A stretch of 64,000 nucleotides of DNA. It comes from Astropecten irregularis. Taxonomy: Eukaryota > Echinodermata > Asteroidea > Paxillosida > Astropectinidae. A model generated the notes under the pieces. That model saw nothing but the letters and a program-made list of their open reading frames with translations. It did not search any database and was not told where the DNA came from. Shown piece by piece: positions 48,713 to 61,170 of this stretch (positions are counted from its first letter, which is position 1; each line of letters opens with the position of its first letter). A program made the position numbers and the translations under genes. The stretch spans positions 14,119,217-14,183,216 of the forward strand of contig OZ020246.1 of NCBI GenBank assembly GCA_963971285.1, read 5' to 3'.

Positions 48713-50079
48713 CTAGAGGTTGTGTCTGTTGAAAACAGAACACATGGCTTTTCCGCATATGATATAAAATATTTCTCAAATTAAATACACATCGCTGATG
48801 TTGTTTGATTCAGCAAATAAATGATATCGTCTTCGGGAAATGATTTCTCGTTTTAATCAAAAGAGGGCGTTATTCAAAACCGTGCGCTCGGAAAACTGAA
48901 TCCTGCATTACGGGTGCAGCCAAGTAAATACATGTAGTGGCAAAATGGGTCCGCCGGCCGAGCTCATGAATAAAAGTTAAGCACTCAATATATTTGAAAT
49001 AAGAGAGTTGTGAGAGTTATGAAAATGAAGGATTGAAGAAATATGGCACTGGACCTCCTGCCTGGTCTCCGGGCTTCCATTTGTGACCATTTTTGATGCA
49101 ATTGGGTGAGAAAGTGGGTCTATTTCAGCCGCTTTGCAGAGGGATGTTTTTTTTTAATGGCTTCTTTGACTGGAGTGATCCGTACCTTGTTTTAGGGGTG
49201 GTCAGCTGAGAATGAGTATAACTCAAAAATTCAACGGTCACCCTACCATAAAATGAAAAGGAAATGAAAGGTTACATGTTCATCATCATTTTTCTGTGCA
49301 ACTTGAACAGCTGTGAGAGTTCTGTATATTTTTTAACGATTTTTGAAGTTTGGGGATTTATCACCGTTGTCCGCGGGAGTTTATTTACTTGGGTGCAACC
49401 TTACGTACTGAAAACGGTATAAGTAGATTGCTGCGCGTGCGTGGTTGTCTGGTCAAAACACGGCTCAAAACCAGCATTTACGCTGCATTGCTGGCAACTA
49501 TGATAAGGAAGTTAATAAAAAAGCGGCATATATAATCCAGGCAATCAATCATTTGAACGCGCCTTGTATTTATGTTGTTTAAATCGTATGTTTTATTTAA
49601 TGACCAATATTTTCACGTACAGAGCAACCTAAATCGATAGCATTTCGATTAAGATTTGGTGCTGGTATTTAATGATATATAAAAGGAATTACGTGCAAAC
49701 TATGGCAAGTTGTAAACGACGTTTTGTGTCACGCAATCGGACATGTGCATTGTATGTTACAAACAGTGAATTGCGTACGTAGGCCTACATGTACACTGTA
49801 CATAGTGCATGAGAAATTGATCGAGCTTTATGTTTAGTACAACGACCATGTTCACGTAATCTGTGTACAAAGTGAACGGGCTATAAAATATTTTTAAAAA
49901 ATCATATAAAATCAAGTTTTGACGTCATGATGGTGAAAAGTTTCGGGGCACAACTACCCTATATGGACTTCATTCAGACCAAGTTTGGTTAAGATCGGCT
50001 GTTTTAAAGTAACCAAAGTGCCGCGCAGAAAAATCTGTGTACAAAGTCTATGGGCCACAGAACAAACTCAAAAAAAATA
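48713..50079 (+). mobile_element. Type A1 hairpin element, copy 6 (1367 bp)
   Basis: Aligns to 15267-16633 at the same 33446 offset, with one visible substitution (C to T at 49017). Together with 46561-48712 it forms the duplicated 3519-bp block. Confidence 0.9.
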
Positions 50080-51432
50080 CTAGAGTTTATGGCTGTTGAA
50101 AACAGCACATATGGCTTTTCCGCATATGATATAGAATATTTCTCTAATTAAATACACATCGCTGATGTTGTTGTTTGATTCAGCAAATAAATGATATCGT
50201 CTTCGGGAAATGATTTCTCGTTTTAATCAAAAGAGGGCGTTATTCAAAACCGTGCGCTCGGAAAATACGGGTGCAGCCAAGTAAATACATGTAGTGGCAA
50301 AATGGGTCCGCCGAGCTCATGAATAAAAGTTAAGCACTCAATATATTTGAAATAAGAGAGTTGTAAGAGCTATGAAAATGAAGGATTTAAGTAATACGGC
50401 ACTGGACCTCCTGCCCGGTCTCTGGGCTTCCATTTGTGACCATTTTGGATGCAATTGGGTGAGAAAGTGGGTCTATTTCAGCCGCTTTGCAGAGGGATGT
50501 TTTTTTTGAAAATGGCTTCTTTGACTGGAGTGATCCGTACCTTGTTTTAGGGGTGGTCAGCTGAGAATGAGTATAACTCAAAAATTCAACGGTCTCCCTA
50601 CCATAAAATGAAAAGAAAATGAAAGGTTACATGTTCATCATCATTTTTCTGTGCAACTTGAACAGCTGTGAGAGTTCTGTATATTTTTTAACGATTTTTG
50701 AAGTTTGGGGATTTATCACTGTTGTCCACGGGAGTTTATTTACTTGGGTGCAACCTTACGTACTGAAAACGGTATAAGTAGATTGCTGCGCGTGCGCGGT
50801 TGTCTGGTCAAAACACGGCTCAAAATCAGCATTTACGCTGCTTTGCTGGCAACTATGATAAGGAAGTAAATGAAAAAACGGCATATATAACCCAGGCAAT
50901 CAAACTTCTGATCGCGCCTTGTATTTATGTTGTTTAAATCGTATGTTTTTTTTAAGGACCAATATTTTCGCGTACAGAGCAACCTACATCGATAGCATTT
51001 CGATTAAGATTTGGTGCTGGTATTTAATGATATATAAAAGGAATTACGTGCAAACTATGGCAAGTGTAAACGACGTTTTGTGTCACGGAATCGGACATGT
51101 GCATTGTATGTTATCACAGTGAATTGCGTACGTAGGCCTACATGTACACTGTACATAGTGTATGGGAAATTGATCGAGCTTTATGTTTTGTACAACGACC
51201 ATGTTCACGTAATCTGTGTACAAAGTGAACGGGCTATACAATATTTTAAAAAAATCATATAAAATCAAGTTTTGACGTCATGATGATGAAAAGTTTCGGG
51301 GCACAACTACCCTATATGGACTTCATTCAGGCCAAGTTTGGTTAAGATCGGCTGTTTTAAAGTAACCAAAGTGCCGCGCAGAAAAATCTGTGTACAAAGT
51401 CTATGGGCCACAGAACAAACTCAAAAAAAATA
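50080..51432 (+). mobile_element. Type A1' hairpin element, copy 7 (1353 bp)
   Basis: An A1 body with a different 5' hairpin: arms TATG-GCTGTT / AACAGC-A-CATA and loop GAA. Both arms changed together relative to TGTGT-CTGTT. No 3' hairpin. Confidence 0.87.
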
Positions 51433-52783
51433 CTAGAGTTTATGGCTGTTGAAAACAGCACATATGGCTTTTCCGCATAATGATATAGAATATTTCTCTA
51501 ATTAAATACACATCGCTGATGTTGTTTGATTCAGCAAATAAATGATATCGTCTTCGGGAAATGATTTCTCGTTTTAATCAAAAGAGGGCGTTATTCAAAA
51601 CCGTGCGCTCGGAAAATACGGGTGCAGCCAAGTAAATACATGTAGTGGCAAAATGGGTCCGCCGAGCTCATGAATAAAAGTTAAGCACTCAATATATTTG
51701 AAATAAGAGAGTTGTAAGAGCTATGAAAATGAAGGATTTAAGTAATACGGCACTGGACCTCCTGCCCGGTCTCTGGGCTTCCATTTGTGACCATTTTGGA
51801 TGCAATTGGGTGAGAAAGTGGGTCTATTTCAGCCGCTTTGCAGAGGGATGTTTTTTTTGAAAATGGCTTCTTTGACTGGAGTGATCCGTACCTTGTTTTA
51901 GGGGTGGTCAGCTGAGAATGAGTATAACTCAAAAATTCAACGGTCTCCCTACCATAAAATGAAAAGAAAATGAAAGGTTACATGTTCATCATCATTTTTC
52001 TGTGCAACTTGAACAGCTGTGAGAGTTCTGTATATTTTTTAACGATTTTTGAAGTTTGGGGATTTATCACTGTTGTCCACGGGAGTTTATTTACTTGGGT
52101 GCAACCTTACGTACTGAAAACGGTATAAGTAGATTGCTGCGCGTGCGCGGTTGTCTGGTCAAAACACGGCTCAAAATCAGCATTTACGCTGCTTTGCTGG
52201 CAACTATGATAAGGAAGTAAATGAAAAAACGGCATATATAACCCAGGCAATCAAACTTCTGATCGCGCCTTGTATTTATGTTGTTTAAATCGTATGTTTT
52301 TTTTAAGGACCAATATTTTCGCGTACAGAGCAACCTACATCGATAGCATTTCGATTAAGATTTGGTGCTGGTATTTAATGATATATAAAAGGAATTACGT
52401 GCAAACTATGGCAAGTGTAAACGACGTTTTGTGTCACGGAATCGGACATGTGCATTGTATGTTATCACAGTGAATTGCGTACGTAGGCCTACATGTACAC
52501 TGTACATAGTGTATGGGAAATTGATCGAGCTTTATGTTTTGTACAACGACCATGTTCACGTAATCTGTGTACAAAGTGAACGGGCTATACAATATTTTAA
52601 AAAAATCATATAAAATCAAGTTTTGACGTCATGATGATGAAAAGTTTCGGGGCACAACTACCCTATATGGACTTCATTCAGGCCAAGTTTGGTTAAGATC
52701 GGCTGTTTTAAAGTAACCAAAGTGCCGCGCAGAAAAATCTGTGTACAAAGTCTATGGGCCACAGAACAAACTCAAAAAAAATA
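51433..52783 (+). mobile_element. Type A1' hairpin element, copy 8 (1351 bp)
   Basis: Nearly identical to copy 7 (small indels near the 5' end: GCATAATGATATAG against GCATATGATATAG, and loss of one TTG), which points to recent tandem duplication. Confidence 0.87.
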
Positions 52784-54124
52784 CTAGAGTTTATGGCTGT
52801 TGAAAACAGCACATATGGCTTTTCCGCATAATGATATAGAATATTTCTCTAATTAAATACACATCGCTGATGTTGTTTGATTCAGCAAATAAATGATATC
52901 GTCTTCGGGAAATGATTTCTCGTTTTAATCAAAAGAGGGCGTTATTCAAAACCGTGCGCTCGGAAAATACGGGTGCAGCCAAGTAAATACATGTAGTGGC
53001 CAAATGGGTCCGCCGAGCTCATGAATAAAAGTTAAGCACTCAATATATTTGAAATAAGAGAGTTGTGAGAGCTATGAAAATGAAGGATTGAAGAAATACG
53101 GCACTGGACCTCCTGCCCGGTCTCTGGGCTTCCATTTGTGACCATTTTTGATGCAATTGGGTGAGAAAGTGGGTCTATTTCAGCCGCTTTGCAGAGGGAT
53201 GGTTTTTTTTGTGAAAATGGCTTCTTTGACTGGAGTGATCCATACCTTGTTTTAGGGGTGGTCAGCTGAGAATGAGTATAACTCAAAATTCAACGGTCAC
53301 CCTACCATAAAATGAACAGAAAATGAAAGGTTACATGTTCATCATCATTTTTCTGTGCAACTTGAACAGCTGTGAGAGTTCTGTATATTTTTTAATGATT
53401 TTTGAAGTTTGAGGATTTATCACTGTTGTCCACGGGAGTTTATTTACTTGGGTGCAACCTTACGTACTGAAAACGGTATAAGTAGATTGCTGCGCGTGCG
53501 TGGTTGTCTGGTCAAAACACGGGTCAAAACCAGCATTTACGCTGCTTTGCTGGAAACTATGATAAGGAAGTAAATGAAAAAACGGCATATATAAGCCAGG
53601 CAATCAAACATCTGAACGCGCCTTGTATTTATGTTGTTGACATCGTATGTTTTATTTAATGACCAATATTTTCACGTACAGAGCAACCTACATCGATAGC
53701 ATTTCGATTAAGATTTGGTGCTGGTATGTAATAATATATAAAAGGAATTACGTGCAAACTATGGCAAGTGGTAAACGACGTTTTGTGTCACGCAATCGGA
53801 CATATGCACAGTGAATTGCGTACCTGGGCCTACATGTACACTGTACATAGTGTATGGGACATTGATCGAGCTTTATGTTTTGTACAACGACCACGTTCAC
53901 GTAATCTGTGTACAAAGTGAACGGGCTATAAAATATTTTTTAAAAATCATATAAAATCAAGTTTTGACGCCATGATGGTGAAAAGTTTCGGGGCACAACT
54001 ACCCTATATGGACTTCATTCAGACCAAGTTTGGTTAAGATCGGCTGTTTTAAAGTAACCAAAGTGCCGCGCAGAAAAATCTGTGTACAAAGTCTATGGGC
54101 CACAGAACAAACTCAAAAAAAATA
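52784..54124 (+). mobile_element. Type A1' hairpin element, copy 9 (1341 bp)
   Basis: Same 5' hairpin class as copies 7 and 8, but a more diverged body (GTGAAAATGG insertion near 53211, GACGCCATGATGG near 53966). Last unit before type D copy 3. Confidence 0.87.
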
Positions 54125-55206
54125 CTAGAGTTTATGGCTGTTTGAAACAGCACATAAGGCTTTTCCGCATATGATATAAATAGCTTGTCAATCAGAATTG
54201 TGTCATTAGAAAGACCTTGCCTAACGTTCACTTTTGGTGAAAGAATCATGATCCTAGCTCTTACCACTTTTAAATGAGGAGCAACTTCCGGTTTGACCGG
54301 AAGTAGAGGTCACAGAGGTCAAGCGATGTGTCACAAAGAAAGATCTTGCCTAACATTAATATTTAGTGAAAGATCCATGATTGTAGCTCTTACCACTTTT
54401 AAATGAGGAGCAACTTCCGGTTTGACCGGAAGTAAAGGTCATCGAGGTCAAGTAATGTGTCACAAAGAAAGACCTTGCCTAACGTTCACTTTTGGTGAAA
54501 GAATCATGATCCTAGCTCTTACCACTTTTAAATGAGGAGCAACTTCCGGTTTGACCGGAAGTAGAGGTCACAGAGGTCAAGCGATGTGTCACAAAGAAAG
54601 ATCTTGCCTTACATTAATATTTAGTGAAAGAATCATGATTGTAGCTCTTACCACTTTTAAATGAGGAGCTACTTCCTGTTTGACCGGAAGTAGAGGTCAC
54701 AGAGGTCAAGTAATGTGTCACAAAGAAAGACCTTGCCTAACGTTCACTTTTGGTGAAAGAATCATGATCCTAGCTCTTACCACTTTTAAATGAGGAGCTA
54801 CTTCCTGTTTGACCGGAAGTAGAGGTCACAGAGGTCAAGTAATGTGTCACAAAGAAATACCTTGCCTAACAATCACTTTTGGTGAAAGAATCAACCTAAT
54901 ATCTCAAACCGTTGATTTTTTGTTGATTTTTAAAGATTTTGATTATTAAATTCAAATCGCTGGTCACATGACACCTGATGACGTCATGATGACGTAATTT
55001 ACGCGGGCACATCTATGCTATATGGACTTTATTTAGACCAAGTTTGGTTAAGATTGACTGTTTTAAAATGACCAAAGTGGAGCGTAGAACAATCGTGTAC
55101 AAATTCTCATAGACTTGAGGAGAAGAAAAAGAAGAAGAAGAAGAAGAAAAAAAAAAAAAATCAGAACAAACGCAATACCTTTTCCGATTAAAATCGAAAA
55201 AGCCAA
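54125..55206 (+). mobile_element. Type D hairpin element, copy 3 (1082 bp)
   Basis: 5' hairpin arms TTATG-GCTGTT / AACAGC-A-CATAA, then GGCTTTTCCGC. Five 129-bp repeats, GATGACGTCATGATGACG, the CCAAGTTTGGTTAA module, a (GAA)n/A tract, and a 3' hairpin at 55178-55204 with one broken pair. Closes a run of four A1/A1' units, as D copy 1 does. Confidence 0.85.
54200..54900 (+). repeat. 129-bp tandem repeats (5 copies) in D copy 3
   Basis: Landmark positions 54276, 54405, 54534, 54663 and 54792, exact 129-bp spacing. The first units alternate CGTTCACTTTTGG with ATTAATATTTAG, giving a 258-bp dimer. Confidence 0.9.
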
Positions 55207-56388
55207 CTAGACCTGTGTTTGTAGTTAACAAACACTGAGCTGTTTCGCGTCATGTTTTAGAAAATATATATAATATATATAAAATTGACCCAGGACAGAG
55301 AAATAGTTTATCAGCGGTGTATTGTCCTAAACAACTACCAGGAGCGTCGTCACTCATCCATCAATTATACACGTATACAGATAGATGTACATACACACGG
55401 CCATGAAAAACACAGAAATGGCAGTCTATTATAGGCCAGCGCGCATAGCATGTATGGTTGTGCTTATGGGCGGCGGAAACAGCAAAATGACTGATTTTCT
55501 AGGTTGTCGTGCTACGTTTACGTGTACACAATTGGTCCACTAGTGTTGATAGCCATATCAGCGGTCCAAAATGTTCCAAAGCCCGTGTTTTGTATTATGT
55601 TTGACTCTAAATGGTTAAATTAATTATTAAAAAAAATCAAAAATCAGTTGATGACGTCATCGTGACGTCACTTCATATTAAGGATACTAGTACCATTTCC
55701 TACCTACCCACCAAATTTCATTTCGATCGGATATTCGCTTCTATGTGTTTCCGGGAAAAAATGGCAAAATTAAATATTCAAAAATCAATAAAAAATCAGC
55801 CGATGACGTCATTGTGACGTCACTTCAGATTTAGGATACTAGTACCATTCCCTACCTATCCACCAAGTTTCATTACCATCGGATATTTTCTTATATGTGA
55901 ATCAGAAAATCGGCTTTTTGATGACGTCATCATGACGTCACCAATTTTTGGTATCTTGTGGCATGTGCCTATAGCCTAACAAACATTTTGCAGAAAGAAT
56001 TTTGAAAATACCATTTGTCGTTCATGAAATATACAGAAAAGGTCCAAAAATTTAATAATTCGTATAAAATCACATGATGACGTCATCAACACGTGACTGC
56101 AATTTTTGTCTATAACACGTCCCCATATACTTACATACCAAGTTTGAGTTGCATCGGACTTGCCGTTCCGGAGATAAAGAGCCCTAAAATTTGCATGTTT
56201 ATGATGACGTAATTGTGCACGTGATGACGTCACGATGACGTACATACGCGGGACACTATTCGGGGTGGTGGTCTTACTATGTGCCAAGTATGAAGTTGAT
56301 TGGAATTGGCATAATGGTAGAAGTGACTTGTAGAAAATCCCTGTGTTAAGTCTATGGGAAAAAAGTGGAAAAAGAAAAAAAAAAAAAA
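55207..56388 (+). mobile_element. Type B hairpin element, copy 2 (outer host of a nest)
   Basis: CTAGACC, a 5' hairpin GTGTTTGT-AGT-TAACAAACAC (loop widened) and GAGCTGTTTCGCG. The body is collinear with 9960-11747 without the LINE. Its A-rich tail is broken at 56388 by type C; more A-rich tail follows C at 58460-58488. Confidence 0.85.
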
Positions 56389-58459
56389 CTAGAAGTTTGT
56401 CTGTCAACTGACAGAGCAAATGACTTTTTCGCCATTTTTCAATTCGATTTTTTTTGCTCAAAGAACGCGCCTTCAATGAAGTATAAAACCTGAAAACAGC
56501 ATGTTAAATTTCCATTGTGATTTTTAGGCATCAATGTTTTATTTCGTTCCACTATGTATTGTCCGCTTTAACGATTATTGTGAAGCAATGTAATACCTAA
56601 AACTTTGCCACAGATTTCAATCAAAAGTTTGATGAGGTCATAGGTCAAATTTTTAATAACCACATTAGGCCTACTGCCAGAGACTGACATCGTTGAAACC
56701 AAGTTCGTATCTTGCTCCAATTTTAAATTTGACCCTTCCAGTTTTGACCGATTTTGATCACGTAAGTGTCACGAAACTTCACGCACACGAGACAAATATG
56801 TTGTTGCTTGACACATTTTTAAAAACAAGAAAGTCAAATACGATTGAATATTCAAAATTCTGTTAAAAACATTACTTGTTGACGTCATCATGTTCTTGGG
56901 TCGCCCATGTACAAAGGTTTTTCATTATTACAATTTGATGATGATCCAAACTTGAAAGAGCAATAAAGTTGTGTAAGGGGAAAAACGCATACAAACTGAA
57001 TGGGCTGTTCGCGTTTAATACTGAACACACATAGACCAGGAGCCCAGAACATTTATTCATGCGAAAAGCGCCGGAACCGTCGACCTCATATGTTGAAAGG
57101 ATATGATGGGGACATCACAAAAATGCATTGCTGCCTGGTTTAGGGCGTGGCCTAAGCTCCGAAATTACGTAATAAAGACGCCATTACCGAAAAACCTATT
57201 TTTGACAATATCTCGAAAATTATACATAACAGGGATGGGGTGAACGAACTTTGAGACAACGCACGGGTTGTGCAATGCACGAAAAATGTGTACATTGTTG
57301 GTTGACGCACGTGGTTTGTACAAGTACACATGTACACGTGAGTTGTGTTGTGTTGTTTAATTCGCCGCGTTCGAGACACAGTTAATTCGGGGTGTCCAAA
57401 TACAATTTCAAGCTTATCGCAGGGCATGTCCAAGCTCACTGATCACATAGAAACATAAATATACCACAGAACTACCTTTATCCTACTATTTATAGGAAAA
57501 TCAAGATTGTATCTCTTATGGTTGATTTTTCAGCTTTTTTAAAGAAAAAAATGGTTTTTCCATTGTAACTTCCGGACTGATGACGTCATCAATCTAAATC
57601 TTGGCACCGTTGTTGTCTGGTTGAAGCTCATCTTAAATATATATTTTGGAGCAATTATCTCAAACTTCGCCACAAATATCAACTAAAAATGCATTTTTGA
57701 ATTTGTTCAACTTGTCGCTAGAGGGCGCTCGAATGTTTGATGACGTCATCAATCAAATTGGTAAACACCTCATCAATGCCAGATACTGACATCGTTGAAA
57801 CCAAGTTAAAATCTTTCTCCAATTTTAAATTATAAGACATTTCCTGTTTTGACGTTTTCGACCGGAAGTAAGGGTCACGTGACTTCACGCACACGAGATA
57901 AAATTAAGAACTAGAGTTACTTGACACATTTTTAAAAATAGTAAGGCAAGGGAAAGTACGGTTGAATTGATATCGATTTTTGAAGATTAAAACCTATCCA
58001 TTTTTGATTGCTTGTAATATGACACCTGATGACGTCACGATGACGTCATTCTTTATGGTGATACTCTGTCATAGGATCTATGAATCCTCAAAGTTTAGTC
58101 AAAATCAGAGATTGTTTAATTGCCAAAAAGGCGAACGGAAAAATGTAAATTTATTCTTGGAAAACGTGTACAAAGTGAATGGGACAAAATAAATATTCAA
58201 AAATCTATAAAAAATCACGTGATGACGTCATCATGACGTCATTGCTTTTAGGATCATCCTTGCATTAGGGTCCTTCATTGGTATAAGTTTGATGATGATC
58301 CGAACTTGCAAAAGCACTTAAGTCGTGCTTAGAAAAAACGTGTACAAATTGAATAGGCTCATTGGAGAAGAAGAAGAAGAAGAAGAAGAAGAGGAAGAGG
58401 AAAAAAAAAAATCAGAACAAAAAGAATAACTTTTTCGCACTCGAAAGTGCGAAAAAGTC
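56389..58459 (+). mobile_element. Type C hairpin element (2071 bp), complete
   Basis: 5' CTAGAAG, hairpin arms TTTG-T-CTGTCA / TGACAG-AG-CAAA, box GACTTTTTCGCC. 3' (GAA)n tract, ATCAGAACAAAAAG box and a 12-bp perfect hairpin at 58429-58458. It sits inside the A-rich tail of B copy 2, so both termini can be read. The body has an internal duplication (about 56600-56860 and 57660-57970) and several TGACGTCA sites. Short frames on both strands show no domain. Confidence 0.87.
58429..58458 (+). other. 3' terminal hairpin of type C
   Basis: ACTTTTTCGCAC / GTGCGAAAAAGT with loop TCGAAA, the longest perfect terminal stem in the window. The left arm repeats the 5' box ACTTTTTCGC. Confidence 0.92.
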
Positions 58460-58488
58460 AAAAAAAAAAAAAAGAAAGAAAAAAAAAA
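58460..58488 (+). other. A-rich remnant of the type B tail after the C insertion
   Basis: Runs of A with two G interruptions join the end of type C to the next type B start. This is the interrupted tail of B copy 2. Confidence 0.65.
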
Positions 58489-59448
58489 CTAGACCTGTGT
58501 TTGTTGACAAACACTGAGCTGTTTCGCGTATGTTTTAAAAATAATATGAAAAATAAACATCAACGCAATTGGCCCAGTACAGAGAAATAGCGGTGTTTAA
58601 ATTGTCGTAAACAACTACATGCGTCGTCACTCGTCCATCAATACTCGTACACTGTATACAGATTGGTGTACATACACATGCCCATGAGAAACACTGAATA
58701 GCCGAGTCTATTATAGACCAGCGCGCGTAGTATGTATGGTTGTGCATATGGGCGGTGGAAAAAAAAATGAGTGATTTTCTAGCTATGTCGTGCTCCGTTC
58801 ACGTGTACACAATTGGCGCACTACTATAGATAGCCATATCAGCGGTCCAAAAAGTTCCAAAGACCGTGTTTTGTGTTATGTTTGACTCTAAATGGCAAAA
58901 TTAATTATTCAAAAAATCAATAAAAAATCAGTCGATGACGTCATCGTGACGTTACTTCACATTTGGAATAGAAATAGCATTTCCTACCTACCCACCAAGA
59001 ATTTCGAAAATACGATTTGTCGTTCATGAGATATAAAGAAAAGGTCCAAAAATTGAATAATTCGTATAAAATCGCACGATGACGTCATCAACACGTGACT
59101 GCAATTTTTGTCTATAACACGTCCCCATATACTTACATACCAAGTTTGAGTTGCATCGGACTTGCCGTTCCGGAGATAAAGAGCCCTAAAATTTGCACAT
59201 TTATGATTACGTAACTGTGCACGTGATGACGTCACGATGACGTACATACGCGGGACACTATTCGGGGTGCTGGTCTAACTATGTGCCAAGTATGAAGTCA
59301 ATCGGAATTGGCATAATGGTAGAAGTGACTTGTAGAAAATCCCTGTGTTAAGTCTATGGGAAAAAAGTGGAAAAAGAAAAAAAAAAAAAAAAAAATAAAT
59401 AAATAAAATAACGAAAACAAAAGCTGTTCCGCTGCATGCGAAACAGCT
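58489..59448 (+). mobile_element. Type B hairpin element, copy 3 (internally deleted)
   Basis: Intact 5' palindrome GTGTTTGTTGACAAACAC and box. About 280 bp present in B copy 1 are missing at CACCAAG|AATTTCG (58999). Ends with AACGAAAACAAAAG and a 3' hairpin at 59422-59448. It shows the uninterrupted LINE target ATGAGATATAAAG. Confidence 0.85.
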
Positions 59449-59490
59449 AATAACAAAAACAAAAGCTGTTCCGCTGCATGCGAAACAGCT
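59422..59490 (+). other. Two stacked type B 3' hairpins
   Basis: AGCTGTTCCGC, loop TGCAT, less one base, GCGAAACAGCT, at 59422-59448 and again at 59464-59490, separated by AATAACAAAAACAAA. The first ends B copy 3. The second is best read as the displaced end of an enclosing B element (copy 2). Confidence 0.8.
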
Positions 59491-59502
59491 CATAAAAAAA
59501 AA

Positions 59503-60655
59503 CTAGACTGTGTTTGTTGACAAACACTGAGCTGTTTCGCGTATGTTTTTATAAATAATATGAAAAACAAACATGAACGCAATTGTCCCAGTACAGAGAA
59601 ATTGCGGTGTTTTAATTGTCGTAAACAACTATTTAAGGAGCGTCGTCACTCGTCCATACACACGGCCATGAGAGACACAGAAATGGCAGAGTCTACTATA
59701 GGCCAGCGCGTAAAGTATGTATGGTTGTGCATGGGCGGTGAAAACAGCAAAATGACTGATTTTCTAGCTCGTCGTACTACGTTTACATGTACACAATTGG
59801 CCCACTACTATGGATAGCCATATCAGCAGTCCAGGAATTTCCAAGGCCCGTGTTTTGTGTTATGTTTGACTCTAAATGGCAACATTAATGATTAAAAATA
59901 ATCAATAAAAATTCAATCGATGACGTCATCGTGACGTCACTTCACATTAAGGATACTAGTACTATTTCCTACCTACTCACCAAGTTTCATTTCAATCTGA
60001 TACTCGCTTCTATGTGTTTCCGGGAAAAAATGGCAAAATTAATTATTCAAAAATCAATAAAAAATCAGCCGATGACGTCATCGTAACGTCATTTCAACTT
60101 TTTAATACTAGTATCATTCCCTACCTATCCACCAAGTTTCATCACCATCGGATATTGCCTTATATGTTAATCTGAAAATCGGCTTTTTGATGACGTCATC
60201 ATGACGTCACAACTTTTTCGTATTTTGTGGCATGTGCCTTTAGCCTAACAATCATTTTGCAGAAAGAATTTCGAAAATACCATTTGTCGTTCATGAAATA
60301 TACAGAAAAGGTCCAAAAATTGAATAATTCGTATAAAATCACATGATGACGTCATCAACACGTGACTGCAATTTTTGTCTATAACACGTCCCCATATACT
60401 TACATACCAAGTTTGAGTTGCATCGGACATGCCGTTCCGGAGATAAAGAGCCCTAAAATTTGCACTTTTATGATGACGTAATTGTGCACGTGATGACGTC
60501 ACGATGACGTACTTACGCGGGACACTATTCGGGGTGATGGTCTAACTATGTGCCAAGTATGAAGTTGATCGGAATTGGCATAATGGTAGAAGTGACTTGT
60601 AGAAAATCCCTGTGTAAAGTCTATGGGAAAAAAGTGGAAAAAGAAAAAAAAAAAA
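59503..60655 (+). mobile_element. Type B hairpin element, copy 4 (1153 bp)
   Basis: CTAGACTGTG with the 5' palindrome GTGTTTGTTGACAAACAC. The body is collinear with copy 2 and has repeated CRE-pair modules. It ends GGAAAAAGAAAAAAAAAA with no 3' hairpin, cut by the next CTAG. Confidence 0.85.
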
Positions 60656-60814
60656 CTAGAAATTGTGTCTGTTGAAAACAGAACACAAGGCTTTTCCGTT
60701 TTATAGAAAAATCAACATAACCTTATACACACAAAGACATTTTGATTAAGATCTTAAGTTTTATACTTTTGAAGTATGCACCTTTAATCATACACTCACG
60801 TGACTTGGTCATAT

Positions 60815-61170
60815 TTCTGTCACAAAGAAAGACCTTGCCTAACATTGACTTTTGGCGAAAGAATCATGATCATAGCCCTTACAACTTTTAAATCAGAAGC
60901 TACTTCCTGTTTGACCGGAAGTAGAGGTCGTAGAGGTCAAGCAATGTATCACAAATGAAAGACCTTGGCTTACATTGTCTATTGGTGAAAGAATCATGAT
61001 CATACCTCTTACCACTTTTAAATAAGGAGCTACTTCCTGTTTGACCGGATGTAGACGTCACAGAGGTCAAGCAATGTGTCACAATGAAAGACCTTGCCTA
61101 ACATTGACTTTTGGTGAAAGAATCATGATCACAGCTCTTACCACTTTTAAATGAGGAGCTACTTCCTGTT
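60815..61170 (+). repeat. 129-bp repeats (about 3 copies)
   Basis: Same unit as in type D, with substitutions (CCGGATGTAGACGTCAC in one), ending abruptly in mid-unit. Confidence 0.85.

Noticed and set aside
56389-56440. Hammerhead or other self-cleaving ribozyme at the 5' ends
   Set aside because: I looked for CUGAUGA and GAAA cores next to the hairpins and did not find them in the right order; the conserved part is only a simple hairpin.
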